Source: Leptoclinus maculatus (taxonomy: Eukaryota > Chordata > Actinopteri > Perciformes > Stichaeidae). Taken from it: a stretch of 64,000 nt of DNA. A program made the position numbers and the translations under genes. Each line of letters opens with the position of its first letter. Within the stretch, counting starts at the first letter, position 1. The DNA lies in the NCBI GenBank assembly GCA_032191485.1, contig JAVDOI010000007.1, forward strand, positions 5,156,042-5,220,041, in the 5' to 3' direction. Under the pieces are notes generated by a model. It had not been told where the DNA came from. It made no database searches and saw only the letters and a program-made list of their open reading frames with translations. Positions 1 through 12,194 of this stretch are shown here, piece after piece.

Positions 1-59
1 CATGGACAGTTAGGGAGTGAGGGACATGAAGCACCTGTCTGAGAAATGGATATATAGTT

Positions 60-68
60 ATATATAAT

Positions 69-101
<33 letters not shown>

Positions 102-232
102 GTGTTTTATATTATAGTGAATATTATTATATGATATATATATATTATTATATTATACAGAATATTATATGATATATATATTATTATATTATACTGAATA
201 TTATTATATGATATATATATTATATTATACTG
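60..232. repeat. AT-rich imperfect tandem repeat
   Basis: After short (TA)n and (TG)n runs, a unit of about 45-50 bases containing ATATTATTATATGATATATA recurs roughly three times with small differences. This looks like slippage-driven AT satellite sequence. Confidence 0.7.
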
Positions 233-635
233 AATTCCCTGTGAGGGTGACTAAAATAAGATGACGTGTTTGTCAAAGTGTTATTTACTGCTTTTTTTCG
301 TGTTGGAATGAATGTTAAATATTTAACTGCAAAGTAGTAATGCGTGTTTGATACCTTAATTTGTTTGCATTAAATCATTCTGGGATGTTTGCTGAAATTG
401 ATTGGATGTGGCACAGCCCTACCAAGAAAATTTTCCACCAGCCGCCACTGACTTTAAGGATGTCCAAATCACTTTTCCGTAAGTCGCATCATGTTATTAC
501 TTCAGGTATGGGTTGAAACGTCTTATATTAAATCATATCAGAAAGGGTTGACTTAACGTGGACATGACAGTGTGGACCAGTAGTTTTTAAAGTGCTCAGA
601 AAACAATAAAAAAGAGCTACGTCGGCAATCCTTAT

Positions 636-826
636 TTAAAGATGCTCAATTCGGAATTCAGAGTATTTCTGTTGCCTCCACACGGCTCTTTGAATACAGT
701 GGCTTAGCCGAGGCGGCTAGCAGCTAACGGTGCTTACAGAGCTAACGGCTCGGATGACAACACACACAGAGGGAGAGTTGTTTGCTGATATAATAATTCT
801 CTGAATTTTGTATATAGCACCTTTAA
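636..826. mobile_element. TTAA-flanked MITE (GGTGCTA-type inverted ends), copy 1
   Basis: Between TTAA at 636-639 and TTAA at 823-826 lies about 183 bp. The ends are imperfect inverted repeats: AAGATGCTCAATTCGGAATT on the left, and, read from the other side, AAGGTGCTATATACAAAATT. The centre includes GTTGCCTCCACAC, also found in 60611-60840. TTAA target duplication is typical of piggyBac-type elements, so a non-autonomous piggyBac-like origin is inferred. Confidence 0.6.
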
Positions 827-1264
827 GGTCAGCTTGGGAATGTTTTCTTTGTCGTTGCTACTTTGGTCCTTGTTTCCTGCGAGAGTCAGTATTTTAGTAG
901 AAGTCACTCATTTTGAGCATTTTAACCAGAGACTACTTTTTTTTTTTTTTACTTTTTATCTTAGAGCATAACTGATGAACCCCAACTTTGAATTTCAATA
1001 GCATAAATAATTTTCCTTTAATTTAAATGAAATAAACACAACAGACTGTGAGAACTGTCAACACTATCTAGCAGTGACGTATTAAATATAAGAAGTTCCA
1101 ACCCAGACTCAAGATAATTACATGATATGACTGTGGTTTTGGAAGCCCAATGAAAAACTGACTCATTTTAGAGAAACACACACACGCACGCACACACACA
1201 CTCTTTAAGCACAGCGGCCCTGCAGCCCCGGACAGACATCCTCTTGAATAAATAACAAGTCTCC

Positions 1265-1662
1265 ATTAAAAAGAATATAAATATTTTATTAGTGCCAACT
1301 GTGCAAGACAATAAAAAACAGAGTCATTATGGGTCAACTGGAAATATAAACAGCACCAGTGCAAAGTAGTATCAAAGTAGATCTGGTTTACATGCACATG
1401 CACGTGTGCACGCACTCATACAATTCAAGTATAAAGATACCACTAGCTTAATACTCTGGTAGCTCTAGAGGACCTGAGCAGATCTTCACATGGATTCATG
1501 CGGGTATGGACCCTGCACAGGAGTCCCCACATGACACTTTCAGAAGTTTAATTGGGTCCTTATGTGCGTTAGTTACCCATTTGGTCCAAGACCACCTGAT
1601 TTACACCACTAACTAATGCATGACTTCCCTCGTTCCATCGTGTCCTTCTCCGTTCTTCAGTG
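1265..1662 (-). other. 3' untranslated region of the TBC-domain gene
   Basis: The roughly 400 bases after the TGA on the minus strand contain no coding exon. They end just past an AATAAA hexamer. The far end is estimated from the signal, so it is good to perhaps 20 bases. Confidence 0.6.
1285..1290 (-). terminator. Poly(A) signal AATAAA
   Basis: The plus-strand TTTATT reads AATAAA on the minus strand, about 375 bases after the stop codon. The sequence beyond it is T-rich on the transcript strand, as expected downstream of a cleavage site. Cleavage would fall near 1258-1275. Confidence 0.6.
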
Positions 1663-1729
1663 TCAGATCAGCTTAGACTCTCTGGTGTTCCTGAATGGGA
1701 CGCTGGTCTGATGGCGGGAAGACAACTCC
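1663..1729 (-). CDS. TBC-domain protein, exon 9: C-terminus and stop codon
   Basis: Coding part of the terminal exon, 67 nt including TGA. The acceptor is TTTTGTCTTCCAG|GGAG. The first base completes the Lys codon begun in the previous exon. It then encodes ELSSRHQTSVPFRNTRESKL-I and stops. The total coding length from 63861 to here is an exact multiple of three, and the joined frame is free of stops, which supports the model. The 15.8-kb intron between this exon and 17507 is long, but a 3'UTR with a poly(A) signal follows at a normal distance. Confidence 0.75.
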
Positions 1730-3117
1730 CTGGAAGACAAAAGGCTCAATCAATGAATAGCTCCAGAGAAGACATGCAGGGAAACATGGTCACACATGTT
1801 ATTTAGATTCAAGCAATAATGGTTCTTCAAGCTTGAAGGTTAATTTTTGACCTTGGAAAACAGATACTTAATTAAAAAAAAAAAAAAAAATTCTCAACAT
1901 AGAAGTTGAGTCAAATAAAAAATAAATAAAAAAGACACCAAAAGAAGGTAAGGCATTGGAGCATTACGTGCACATTAAAAATACCAAAGACTACAGGAAT
2001 GGTTCTTCATGTTAGACGGACTTTGTATGACTTTTAGTAATTTCCCCTTTCTGGTGTTCATACCACTGTGAATTTCCCTGGGTTCATTGAGTTATGGTTT
2101 CCTGATAATATCCTCACTCCTAACCAAAACATAGTTCTCTCTGAAACCGCACAGAGATTCACATTCTCAGGAGCCCACAATTACATTTTGCTAATCTGCC
2201 AAAACCAACCCACTTGGTAAAAATGTTCTTTGAGTCTCAATAAACCACAGACGTTTGTGAACACGCCCGAATGTCGTTAAACCGAAGCGATCAGTCGGAT
2301 TAGAGCGACGTGGGGCCACATAGAAAACATCTGGGAAGAAAACACACAAAACGGATGAAAGCTCTTACAAAATATTTCAGATGCCACCGGCGTTTATTTT
2401 CGAAAAGCTCCATTCTTACCAAACCCTGCAGGAACGCTTCTTCACGTTAGACAGACTTTGACAGCCTCGACTCCAGGTGACGTGAACACTACTTCTGCTG
2501 CTTGGATTAACCCTTTGAACTCGGATACATTCATTGGTATTTCTGCTTATTGTGATGTCATTTCTTTGAGTATTTTCAAACGCTTCATACCGGCCAAACC
2601 TGTACAAACCTGAGCTAAATGGTTATGTAAGCCAATAAACCTTGATAATTCATAATGTTCATAATTCAAGTGTTGAAATTGTGTCATAAAAAAAATCTGA
2701 ATGCTTGAAATGAAACATTTGTTTGTCAAATTTGACTATTCAAAACCAAAATCTTAAAACTCCATAAGTTATTGAAACTATGTACATTTTGTAGTTTTTA
2801 AGGTGTACTCATGTACTCAAAGGCACTTTCCTTATTCCCACAGTGCCTACGTCATTTCTTAGAGTATCTTCAAATCATATTTTTCCTAAACAAGAACAAA
2901 ATACTTCTCAACACAATTAACATTATTTGAACTATATACATTTTTTGTTTGTTTTTCGACATATGCTCATCTTTATGAGTAGAGTGCAACTGCACGAAGT
3001 GGAACTATGTCATTGCGAGCACACAGCCTGATGACGCAATTTTTTTTTTTTATTGTTGATGGATTTAAACAGGATCAAGCGAACAACGATTAAAGCGTTA
3101 AAATGTCTGACTTAGAC

Positions 3118-3151
3118 TGTGTGTGTGTGTGTGTGTATGGGGGGGGGGGGC
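3118..3151. repeat. (TG)n followed by G-run
   Basis: A short TG microsatellite runs into twelve or so Gs, inside the 15.8-kb last intron. Confidence 0.9.
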
Positions 3152-3904
3152 GGCATGAGCCTGAAAGAGAGATTGTGCCCGTGGGACAAAGCTCCTTGTT
3201 GAGTGCCTGTCTGCTCGAGTCAGTGCTGATCGGCCTGATATTTTCACTGAGTGTTTGAGTCGGCGTTACCCTGAGCAGGTTAGCCACGGTGGCTTTAGCC
3301 ACAGGTGGCTGCAGACAGACCCGGTCAGTCTGGCATCTCCCACAATGCGAGTCTGTGGGGGTAATTCCACGGGAAGAATTGACACTGTGGCAAACGGTGC
3401 TCCTTGACACCGGCCCCCACACTGCACAAGCACACGGCCAGGTCGGTCGTTGCGACTAAGCGGCTCAGCCTCGGCCTGTAAAGCAAAGGCAGCGAGGTGG
3501 GCCCCACGCTATTCAGTCTGCAGCCTTTAAATGAACCTGGATAATCACATTTAAAGCCAGAGAGGCTAAGTTAAAGAAACCAATATAATGGTAGCAAAGT
3601 ATGACGACACATGGCTCAAACTAAACCCCAACACGGACCAGCTGCCACACATGCACAAGTACTGCTAAACAAGTACTTATATAAAGACGCATTGAAATGC
3701 ACTCACACAATGTCTGAAGCAGGACCTGTTAGTGCAGTATCCTCCTGTTGAGGGGGAACTTACAGTCGACTGGACTTGTGAAAGCAATAACCATCCCTCC
3801 TCCTCGCATCACGTACCTTTGATCTCTGTTCAGTCCCTTCATTCACTCTCACGTTGCCTCCCTACTATTGAAAACGCCACTAAAACTGAGTAACATTGCT
3901 GGTT

Positions 3905-4110
3905 GTAAACAGAAGATTGACACCGCTCTCCCGTGCCTGTATGTCAAGTACGGAGCTGAGGGACAGTTAGCTTAGCTTAGCTTAGCAAAAGGAATGAAAG
4001 CCGGGGTAACCAACTAGCCTGGCTTTGTACGCAGTTCAAAAATCTGCCCACCACCACCTTCACAGCTCACAATGGTTTGTTTAATCTGTATACAAACAGG
4101 AATGTAAAAA
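3905..4110. repeat. Dispersed fish repeat fragment (GTTAGCTTAGCTTAGC family)
   Basis: The order of motifs here (short palindromic TTAGCTTAGCTTAGC run, then AACTAGCCTGGCTTTGT, then an AAAATCTGCC-CACCACC segment, then CAATGGTTTGTTTAATCTGTA) matches a high-copy teleost interspersed repeat I know by pattern. Its usual AAAGGAATAGTTC end is missing here, but a separate fragment of that kind is at 25078-25125. Confidence 0.5.
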
Positions 4111-5021
4111 GGAAGTGGAGTACTGTAACTCTTTCTTGATGACAGCCATTCATCATGTGCAGTGTCTCTGCTGGTTGCCTGGCAACCTCACAGTGACAAG
4201 CCCTGAAAGTCACAGCACCTGGCTGTTCACCAAGAAGTGGTTACATCACTTTATAGTGATGCTGACGGCGCTCTGTCCACTACGAGGGCTGTCAACTAAT
4301 AACCTACATTTGAATTAGTATTTGAATAGTTATACAAACAGACATTCCGATATGAAACAAAAAAAGGAAAAAAGGCAGCACTACTCCGACTGCCTCGACA
4401 CTTTCATTGATTGAAAATGAAACGTAAAATGAGTTAAAGCTGAACGATGACTAATCGGCAGAGAGAGCTTCACTTCGGCATTGCAGGGCTTACTATTTCC
4501 ACTGTGCCACTGCATTGTGGGAGAGGCAACACCCAAAAAAGATGACCTTTTTTTTGTTTGCAGAAAAGCATTTGTACAGATTTCAACTTGAAGATATTGT
4601 CCACAGATAAGTTCCTGGGCTGAGACAGCATGTGATAACGATCATAAAACCAGAGATATGGACCTCTACTGAGCTCACGGTTCATATCTGCTATGCATCT
4701 GTTCAAAACACCTCCCCGAACCTCAGACAATGGTGCCATTCACGTCTATCAGCAGATACTGAACTACAAATGACATGTTGAGGCAGACTGAGCCGCGTGG
4801 CCCCGGCTGGGCCCCGCATCATTTGTCACTAATGTAGAGTTTAGTTGAGCACCGTTTTTCTCCCCCATCTAACAAAACTGCTGTGTTAATGCAGTTTCCA
4901 GTCATAAGGGAACTGCTAAAACATTTAGACTGGGTGTTGAGTTGGGACCACACTACAGTGGGGCGGGAATAATTTAGACAGAGGTGGCCGAGCAACACCA
5001 GTCTGTTGCACTGAGCTCAGG

Positions 5022-5023
<2 letters not shown>

Positions 5024-5059
<36 letters not shown>
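5024..5059. repeat. (AC)18 microsatellite
   Basis: Perfect dinucleotide tract in the last intron. It produces open but meaningless frames on both strands. Confidence 0.97.
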
Positions 5060-5061
<2 letters not shown>

Positions 5062-5198
5062 TAAAAGGTATACACATTACATACATTTTTATGCATGCAG
5101 GTGTGTGCACACATACTTGAACAAAGAGAGATTATTACCTCTCCACTGCAGCGGACAAAAAGCATGCATAATTCAATTACACTGCAAGGAGAAGAAGG

Positions 5199-5382
5199 AA
5201 ACTGGAGAGGGAGGGAAGAGAGAGACAGACAGAGAGACAGACAGACAGACGGGCAGAGAGAGAGACAGAGACAGACAGACAGACGGGCAGAGAGAGAGAG
5301 ACAGAGAGACAGACAGACAGACGGGCAGAGAGAGAGAGACAGACAGACAAACGGGCAGAGAGAGAGAGACAGACAGACAGAC

Positions 5383-5467
<85 letters not shown>

Positions 5468-5468
5468 G
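5199..5468. repeat. GACA/GA minisatellite with higher-order structure
   Basis: About 270 bp of GACA tetranucleotides alternating with GA runs. A longer unit, (GACA)n-GACGGGCAGAGAGAGAGA, recurs at roughly 45-50-bp spacing about four times. A pure (GACA)16-like block closes the array at 5409-5468. All six frames are open across parts of it, so the predicted peptides there are artefacts. Confidence 0.95.
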
Positions 5469-7014
5469 CCGTAATGTGCTGCACCAGTAAAACCATTTCC
5501 TTTGCAGTGACTCGGCAGGTCACACCGACTGGGCTCGGTTACTCAGCTCATTCGGCCCAAACGAGGTTCTTAGCACAGAGACACAGCGACACCCGACACC
5601 GGTGGCCGATGCCCCTCAGAGGAACAGTGTGTAACTTGCGGTATGGCACTGTAAGCCGGTCCATATCGATTTTGGTGAGACTGCCCTACAGTATTAGTGT
5701 CGTCGATAGAATTTCTGAAAAATGGCCTGAACAAGTTCACAAGTTAGCCTAAGGTGACGTCTACAAAGTCAGTTTACGATGACCTAAACTGAGTCACATG
5801 AGCCTGTTCTTTCACCCCTGTAGTTCATGGTTCACTTCGGCCAGACCAAGGGAATAAAATGACACATTTTTGCATTTTAGTTCTGGTCTGGTTCCTGTTC
5901 ACACACACTTTTTACAAATGAACCAAGAGGAGTAAAAAATGAAGTCAAGTCATTTTAGGGATTGTCATTCTGCATCATCTGACATATCATATGTAAGCTT
6001 ATATAAAATCAAAAGATGAAATTGGAAGCTAACTTTGCCTCAGCTACTGTCAAACAAGTGTCACAACAAGTGACTGAAGAAATGACCCGCGGTACGGGCT
6101 GAGCTCAAACATCCTCTTAGACACACATCTGGCTCTTCTTTGATGCTATTAGAAAGAAAACTCACTGAGGCTGCATTTTTTGTGATGTTCTGTCAAAGCT
6201 CTCCTAAATGGCCCGTGTTCTTCTTGTTCAACCTGGATACGTTAATTTGACGACTCAGCGTCGAGCTCTACCTCTCGGAGAGAGACAATAGACCCGATCG
6301 TCCGCCACCAACCTTTACGGCCCCGTCTCCCTCATCCTGTCCTCGGCAGGTGTTCACAGCGAGACGCAGCAGATGTCAGATACAATCTTACATACGGGAC
6401 GTAGGAAGTGCTGGGAAGTTACTAAAGACTTGCAGCGTGCAGTTCATTCAGAGCAGGTTAGATGTGGATCAGGGTAGAAACACAGAGAGTGGATAGCTTT
6501 AGCCGTTTCCACTGTTCCTTGAGCAGGATCTCTGAGATGGTAGTTTAATTCTACTTTTACTACATTTTCAGTTTAACACCTCTTGGCCTGGAGACGGAAC
6601 CTTCTTTATCATGTTTGTAATATGATACAAACATAATTCTTACCTTTCCCACTACTGACAAAGGTCAGTCTGTCAGATTCTTACATGAACACAAGGGGAT
6701 GGGGGCATTAGAAACACATACACACTTATTTCCCACACTGCACAAACTCCAGAGGTCTGAGTGGAATACCTGCACTATCATACCGGGTAAAAGAAGATGT
6801 AATTCTTTTGATAAAAGCAATTTGAAATTCTCTTCGCTGTTTACTTTTGCTCGTCACATGGCGATCACATATTGTTTTCATTGGATGTTCTGTTGATAGT
6901 GTTTGTCTTTCTGTAGTTGGTGCTCTTTCCAGTGCAGTTCAGTCATTGTGGCACATCAGATTTAGATAAAGAGTCTACAGCTGTGCTGGCTGCTCCGTGA
7001 AGGCTGTACTATGG

Positions 7015-7110
7015 CACAGTGATGCTGTTAAGCAGGCGTAATGTTTGCAATGTTCGACATCTTGTCGTTGGGTGTTAGCATGCTAACATCTCCAGAACTT
7101 TCCACTGTAT
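7015..7110 (+). repeat. Dispersed fish repeat DR-C, fragment
   Basis: Contains GTTAGCATGCTAACAT and a preceding AAGCAGGCGTAATGTTTGC stretch, similar to the start of the longer copy at 61345-61715. Divergent. Confidence 0.4.
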
Positions 7111-8203
7111 CCCAAAGTGAGCTGCTATGGTTGACTGCGTTGATGCCCAATCAGAGGCTACGCCGCAGGCCGTGCTGCGTGACGCCGACTGGGATACGTG
7201 TTCTCTGACAACATCAGCCGGTCTGTGGAAGTGATGACGAGCTTCACACCAACGCTTGCCGACGATATCGTGCCCACGGCACCTCCGAATCAGAATCAGG
7301 CTACTTTAGGCGGCCGCGCTGCTGAAAGACGGCCAATAGGCTGTGATTAAAATGACTAAATGGACTATTTTATCACGATTGAACATTCTCTAGAGTGCGT
7401 GACAAACAAATCCTTGAATGAACACAAAACATCCTCATTCAGTAGACTTCAAATCTGCACCCGTCATTAACTTTGACCTTTTACTGCGATGACTAGATTG
7501 TAGATGACAAACAATGTTTGAAATGTTTCTCTGCAAAATCAAATAAAAAAAAAAGTATACTTCGTCCATTTTCCTATTAGGAATGACAGTTCCCTTTGTT
7601 ACACTGGTGGAACGAGCGTACCTCACAGAGCAATTCATTTTCAATCTATTAAATTTATCACTTCCTTTCACTGCAGGGGGGGGGGGGACCTTTTCCATTC
7701 AGCTCTTGGAAAAACAGCGAGGTGTGGTCCATTCATGGTTCACTCGCTTTTACATTTATACCTGTTGGCTTTTGTTCACCTTCCTAGATAAACAGCGTGC
7801 TGTATGCTGCCTTGAGGCTGACCTCCTCCCAGTGTGAACCTTAACCCCTGGAACTCTGTTTATACATGTGCACGTCTGACTATAATCATGTGATCAGCAT
7901 AATAAGGGCTTTCCCAAAGCGGTCATGTTTGAATTAAAGTAATAATGCCCTGGCGTTATCTTGAGACCAAGTAGTCTATGTAATGACTTTAATGATGACT
8001 TATTAAAAGAGCTACAGTAGAACAAGAGGTGCCTGGTTTTGGACTGAAGACTGAAAATGGATGTTTAGACCACAAACTGTAGTTGACGTATGAAAAACAC
8101 TTAAGAGGAAATAAAGTTCAGCCAGAGGTTGAAACAGTTGCTATTGTATTTCTCTTTCCAACTTTTCAGGCTTACGGGTTGACACGTTTTTTTTGAAGAA
8201 GTA

Positions 8204-8235
8204 CAGTGTGTGTGTGTGTGTGTGTGTGAGTGAGA
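8204..8235. repeat. (TG)n microsatellite
   Basis: Short TG run grading into GAGTGAGAG. Confidence 0.9.
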
Positions 8236-8378
8236 GAGTCTTTGATCTAACAAACACCACAGTGTTTGGGATATCAGTGAGAGTCTTGCTTTTTTTTTTC
8301 CCCACTCGTGTGTGAGCTGAGGAATGTTACCGTTCACATGGGTAAAGCCTGCTTAAACACACAAAAAAACACATCAAA

Positions 8379-8411
8379 ACACACACACACACACACGCAC
8401 GCACACACACC
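8379..8411. repeat. (CA)n microsatellite, interrupted
   Basis: CA run with CG interruptions. Confidence 0.9.
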
Positions 8412-9686
8412 AAACAACAGCTGGGGATCGCTGGGAAATCTGGAGTGATGTCATGAATGATTAAGATTACACTGGTGTAGTGTGTTCATTACAAAGTGGA
8501 GAGCACACATGCAGAATTGCAGAATTCAGAAAAAGAAATGACCGTAACATATAGATTATATATTATTATATTTATTTTAGCCGCTATATAATGTTCACTT
8601 CTGTCATAATATTCTAAAATGATCAAGCTTAAAGGCAATATGTACAAAAAGATAAGTGATAAATGTGTATTAATACTGCAGAAGAATAGGTCATTTTCTA
8701 GTTGGCAAAGCAAACAGCTAGCTTGGTTATCTTGTCAGTTTATCCAGAGGTAGATCCCTCTGTACTGAGCTGAAAGAGCTCATCCAGGGGGCTAACTTGT
8801 TCCTCACGTCTTAAAAGAAAAGTTTAAACTTAGACTAGTTTAAGACTAGTGTGAAGAAAACACTCAGAGAACAGTATAATCTATGTGGTTTAACATTGTC
8901 AACAAATATATTGGTGTACTATAAGAGCCATTTGAAATTGTATTTTTATTGATAAATATAGCGTTGCATTAGTAATTTAAGCTGCTCTGAGCTAGTGTTA
9001 GGAAGTTTTTTACGAGATTACATGTGAACACATCATGATGAGTATATATTTTGTTTATTGTCGAATACTAATCTTTACTGAATGAAGGTTGAACGCAACC
9101 ATAACGGAACTAAATGGAAAGTAAGAGGCTTGCCCTGCTATAGCGTTGTTTTTGCTGCTGTTGCGTTGCCAGAATCTCAACAACCAAAGTGGTCATTGCA
9201 AAGTCGGACTGCAGCAATTTGCCTTTCATGTATTACATGATACCTTTAACATCTGTCTTAATGCAATTTAAATGCTGCGAAAATGCAGACAGAAAGACCT
9301 AAAAGGGTTTAGCTCATAATGTCTCATCATACAATCTGATTGGTGATCATACAATAAGTTATTTTGAGTATGAACTGGAGTTAAGGGAGTTTGTGCTATA
9401 TTGTGTGAAGTGTTTGTCCATCCGTATCTTTGTATTTACATGTTTTGAAACAGAGTACTTTATGCAGCGTAAAAGGGACTTATGGAGATTATATAATAAC
9501 AGACAGCATACTGTCAGCTCATTATTGGTTTGGATGTTAAACTACGGTACATTAAACAGCCACTGAGGCCATGCATGATTTGTTTGTGGTAGTGAGGGGG
9601 GAATGAACCACTTGGCTGGTTCTGAGCACCAAAACACTGCAGTAAGCCTTTCACTGTCCTTTTGTTTCTTTAAATAGGATGAGCCC

Positions 9687-9712
9687 TGTGTGTGTGTGTG
9701 TGTGTGTGTGTG
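9687..9712. repeat. (TG)13 microsatellite
   Basis: Perfect TG run inside the last intron. Confidence 0.95.
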
Positions 9713-10329
9713 AGAGATCACCCAACCGTCCTGTATCCTCACTACCCTGTTACATAACACCACCACACCTGCATCTTAGCAATTCCCTTAACAATGGCAG
9801 AGGTGGTGTGTGTGTGTGTGTATATATTAAGTGCACCCATGCATGAATTTTTCCTGCATATGGCAAAACCTGGGATTTATGTTGCATTGTGTTCTGTCAC
9901 GTGAAGCATGCACAACTCAAAAGGCTCATCAGGACGGCATGAACGGCCGCGATACAAAAAAAAAAAAGCACACGATCACACGTTGAGTTGCTCCGATGTT
10001 AAGTTGACATGTGCTGATTTGTGTACGTGAAACATGTGTAAACGCACAACGTCTCCCCCGGGGAGGGGAGATGAGAGGTGAGTACGGGACGGGAGAGCGG
10101 CTCCCACACTGCTGAACAGAACAGCCTGCATACAACACGGCGGGATCAGATGACAAGCGTCAGCCGACACACACAAGCTCATGCAGTATGCACGGATATG
10201 AATCATGTATTTTTCTCTCTCTGCCTCTACCGTGCTCTCTCATACATGCACACCGAATGGTAACACACTGTGGACACACTACTTCGCCTTTGTCCTTAGA
10301 GACAGTACAAAAACACTGACAGATCATGT

Positions 10330-10460
<131 letters not shown>

Positions 10461-11115
10461 CTGGCAGGCTGCAGGGGCCACATATGTTCTGCTGATCTAA
10501 CGAGGGAGGAAAAAAACAAAGAAAAACAGACTATGGCTCTATAAATGTATCATCCTGGACACAATGATCAGCTTCTGTCAGTGTCCTCGCACACGGGGCC
10601 AAACAACCATTTAACCTTCCAAAGGGGAACTTATTTTCCCCACCTTTTAGTGTCCAAGCGAGTAATGGGGACATTATGATATTGGTCTAACAATGGAGGG
10701 TGAGCGCTGCAGATGGCAGCCGTTAAATGGGCTACGATGTAATCACTCACCGTCAAAGTTCTTGTTTTTTCCGCCGACAGGCTCAGTTTGATATCATATG
10801 GGTCTGACGACATTATGAAGAGGACTCAACAGAAAAATGAAACCCTTTCCTTTATCTTTTGCTTGATCCAGTCTGTTGTGTTCGACCATAGACTGTCTAG
10901 GAGAAGAGAACGTACTGTAGTTGTCGTGACGTCACCAATTGGTTTGCGGTTTTGAAGCCTCATTAGGCATTTTAGCTGTCGCCATCTTGTTTTGTTTTTG
11001 GAACCGGTGAACGAAAGTGACCTTATTTGGACTGCGGAGGAATGACGCCGTGGTAGAGACGCCGTATACGGCTGTAGTAGCGACCTGTCAATCACAAGGT
11101 ATCCACGCCCTAAAG

Positions 11116-11214
11116 CAGGGGTCTTCAATTAAAATTCCAAAAGGTCCAGATTGAGAAAATCTCCTCGGGCAAAGGTCCGGAACATTACAATAATATCTAA
11201 CTCGCGCCACTTAG

Positions 11215-11264
<50 letters not shown>

Positions 11265-12194
11265 GAAGTCTAGTAGTAGTAACGTCTCTGTGTAGTCAAC
11301 AACTGTCAAATCAAATAAAGAAAGTACACATCAATTATATTTTAACAATTATTATTCAAATTTAACTGGATGGATTATAAATAATACAAAGAAATACATA
11401 AATAAATGTTCTTCTCTCATTTAAAGTAAAATAATGGCTCCATCTAAAATTAAAATACACAAAAAATAACTTTTGAAAAACTTACATCTTAATTAAAAGA
11501 AAGTGCTTGATTTTAGAAAAATTAGCCTTGTGGCTGAGGCTGCTGACAGGTATTTGCTTGATTTTTTCCCCTCAAGTAAAGTTCCAGCTACTGCACTCAT
11601 ATTCTGGTGGAACGTTCATATTGGGCTCTTAAATCGTTTATTTTCTTTGCCCTCAGTTCGGATTGGAGTGGGTATGTTTGGTGTCGTTTCACATCGGCGC
11701 TTTGAATAATGGCCACGGTATCTGAGCATATGAGACAGAGTGGTTTAGTAGCGCCAGCAGGAAGAATGAACAAATACGAGTCCGTCCATTCTTTGTTAAA
11801 GCTGTTTTCGAGGTCCACCTTTCTCTTTTTAGAGCACGCCATGTTAACTCGCTTCTCCGACTTACTCACTTCTCTCACTGCTTCTCTCTCACTGCTCTCG
11901 CTCCGTCTCCCGCCTGTCTGCGTGATCTCACTCGACTCACGATGCATTTTGGAATAAACATTCGATTGGCTGAGTAGCGTCACGTGAGATTATTTACAAT
12001 GTATGCAATTGGTCGGTGTGTTTCCTGAACTGCTGAATGAGTGCCGTAAAGGCCAGAAAAGCTGCGCAGGTTAAAACAGAAGCGCTCCGCCAAAATGTAT
12101 AATTCTCAATTATCCATCAATAATACGTCTGGGTCCGGATAGGACAGCGTCTGGGTCCGGATCCGGACCGCGGTCCGCCTATTGGCGACCCCTG
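11116..12194 (-). mobile_element. Non-autonomous hAT element, TSD CCCTAAAG
   Basis: The ends are CAGGGGTCTTCAAT and, on the other side, ...GGCGACCCCTG, an inverted pair of hAT type. The 8-bp duplication CCCTAAAG flanks it exactly (11108-11115 and 12195-12202). Inside, the minus strand around 11597-11870 encodes a peptide beginning MACSKKRKVDLENSFNKEWT with a later CLICSDTVAI zinc-finger-like piece. This resembles the N-terminus of GTF2IRD2/SPIN-like hAT transposases. The second Cys/His half of that finger and the catalytic core are absent. A (TA)n tract lies at 11219-11261. It is inserted in DR-A copy a. Confidence 0.88.
11219..11261. repeat. (TA)21 microsatellite inside the hAT element
   Basis: Perfect AT tract. 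Confidence 0.97.

Larger units (their letters stand above)
1..1262. other. Intergenic 3' flank, AT-rich, no gene seen
   Basis: Beyond the poly(A) site of the TBC gene. Bases 51-230 are an AT-rich stretch with short (TA)n, (TG)n and imperfect tandem copies of an ATATTATTATATGATATAT unit. A TTAA-flanked MITE occupies 636-826, and a short CA-rich run lies near 1181-1201. No open reading frame with coding character was found. Confidence 0.7.

Noticed and set aside
5022..5752. Long overlapping frames rich in Arg/Asp/Thr or Ser/Leu/Cys
   Set aside because: Produced by the GACA/GA array, whose period leaves frames open; no family resemblance.
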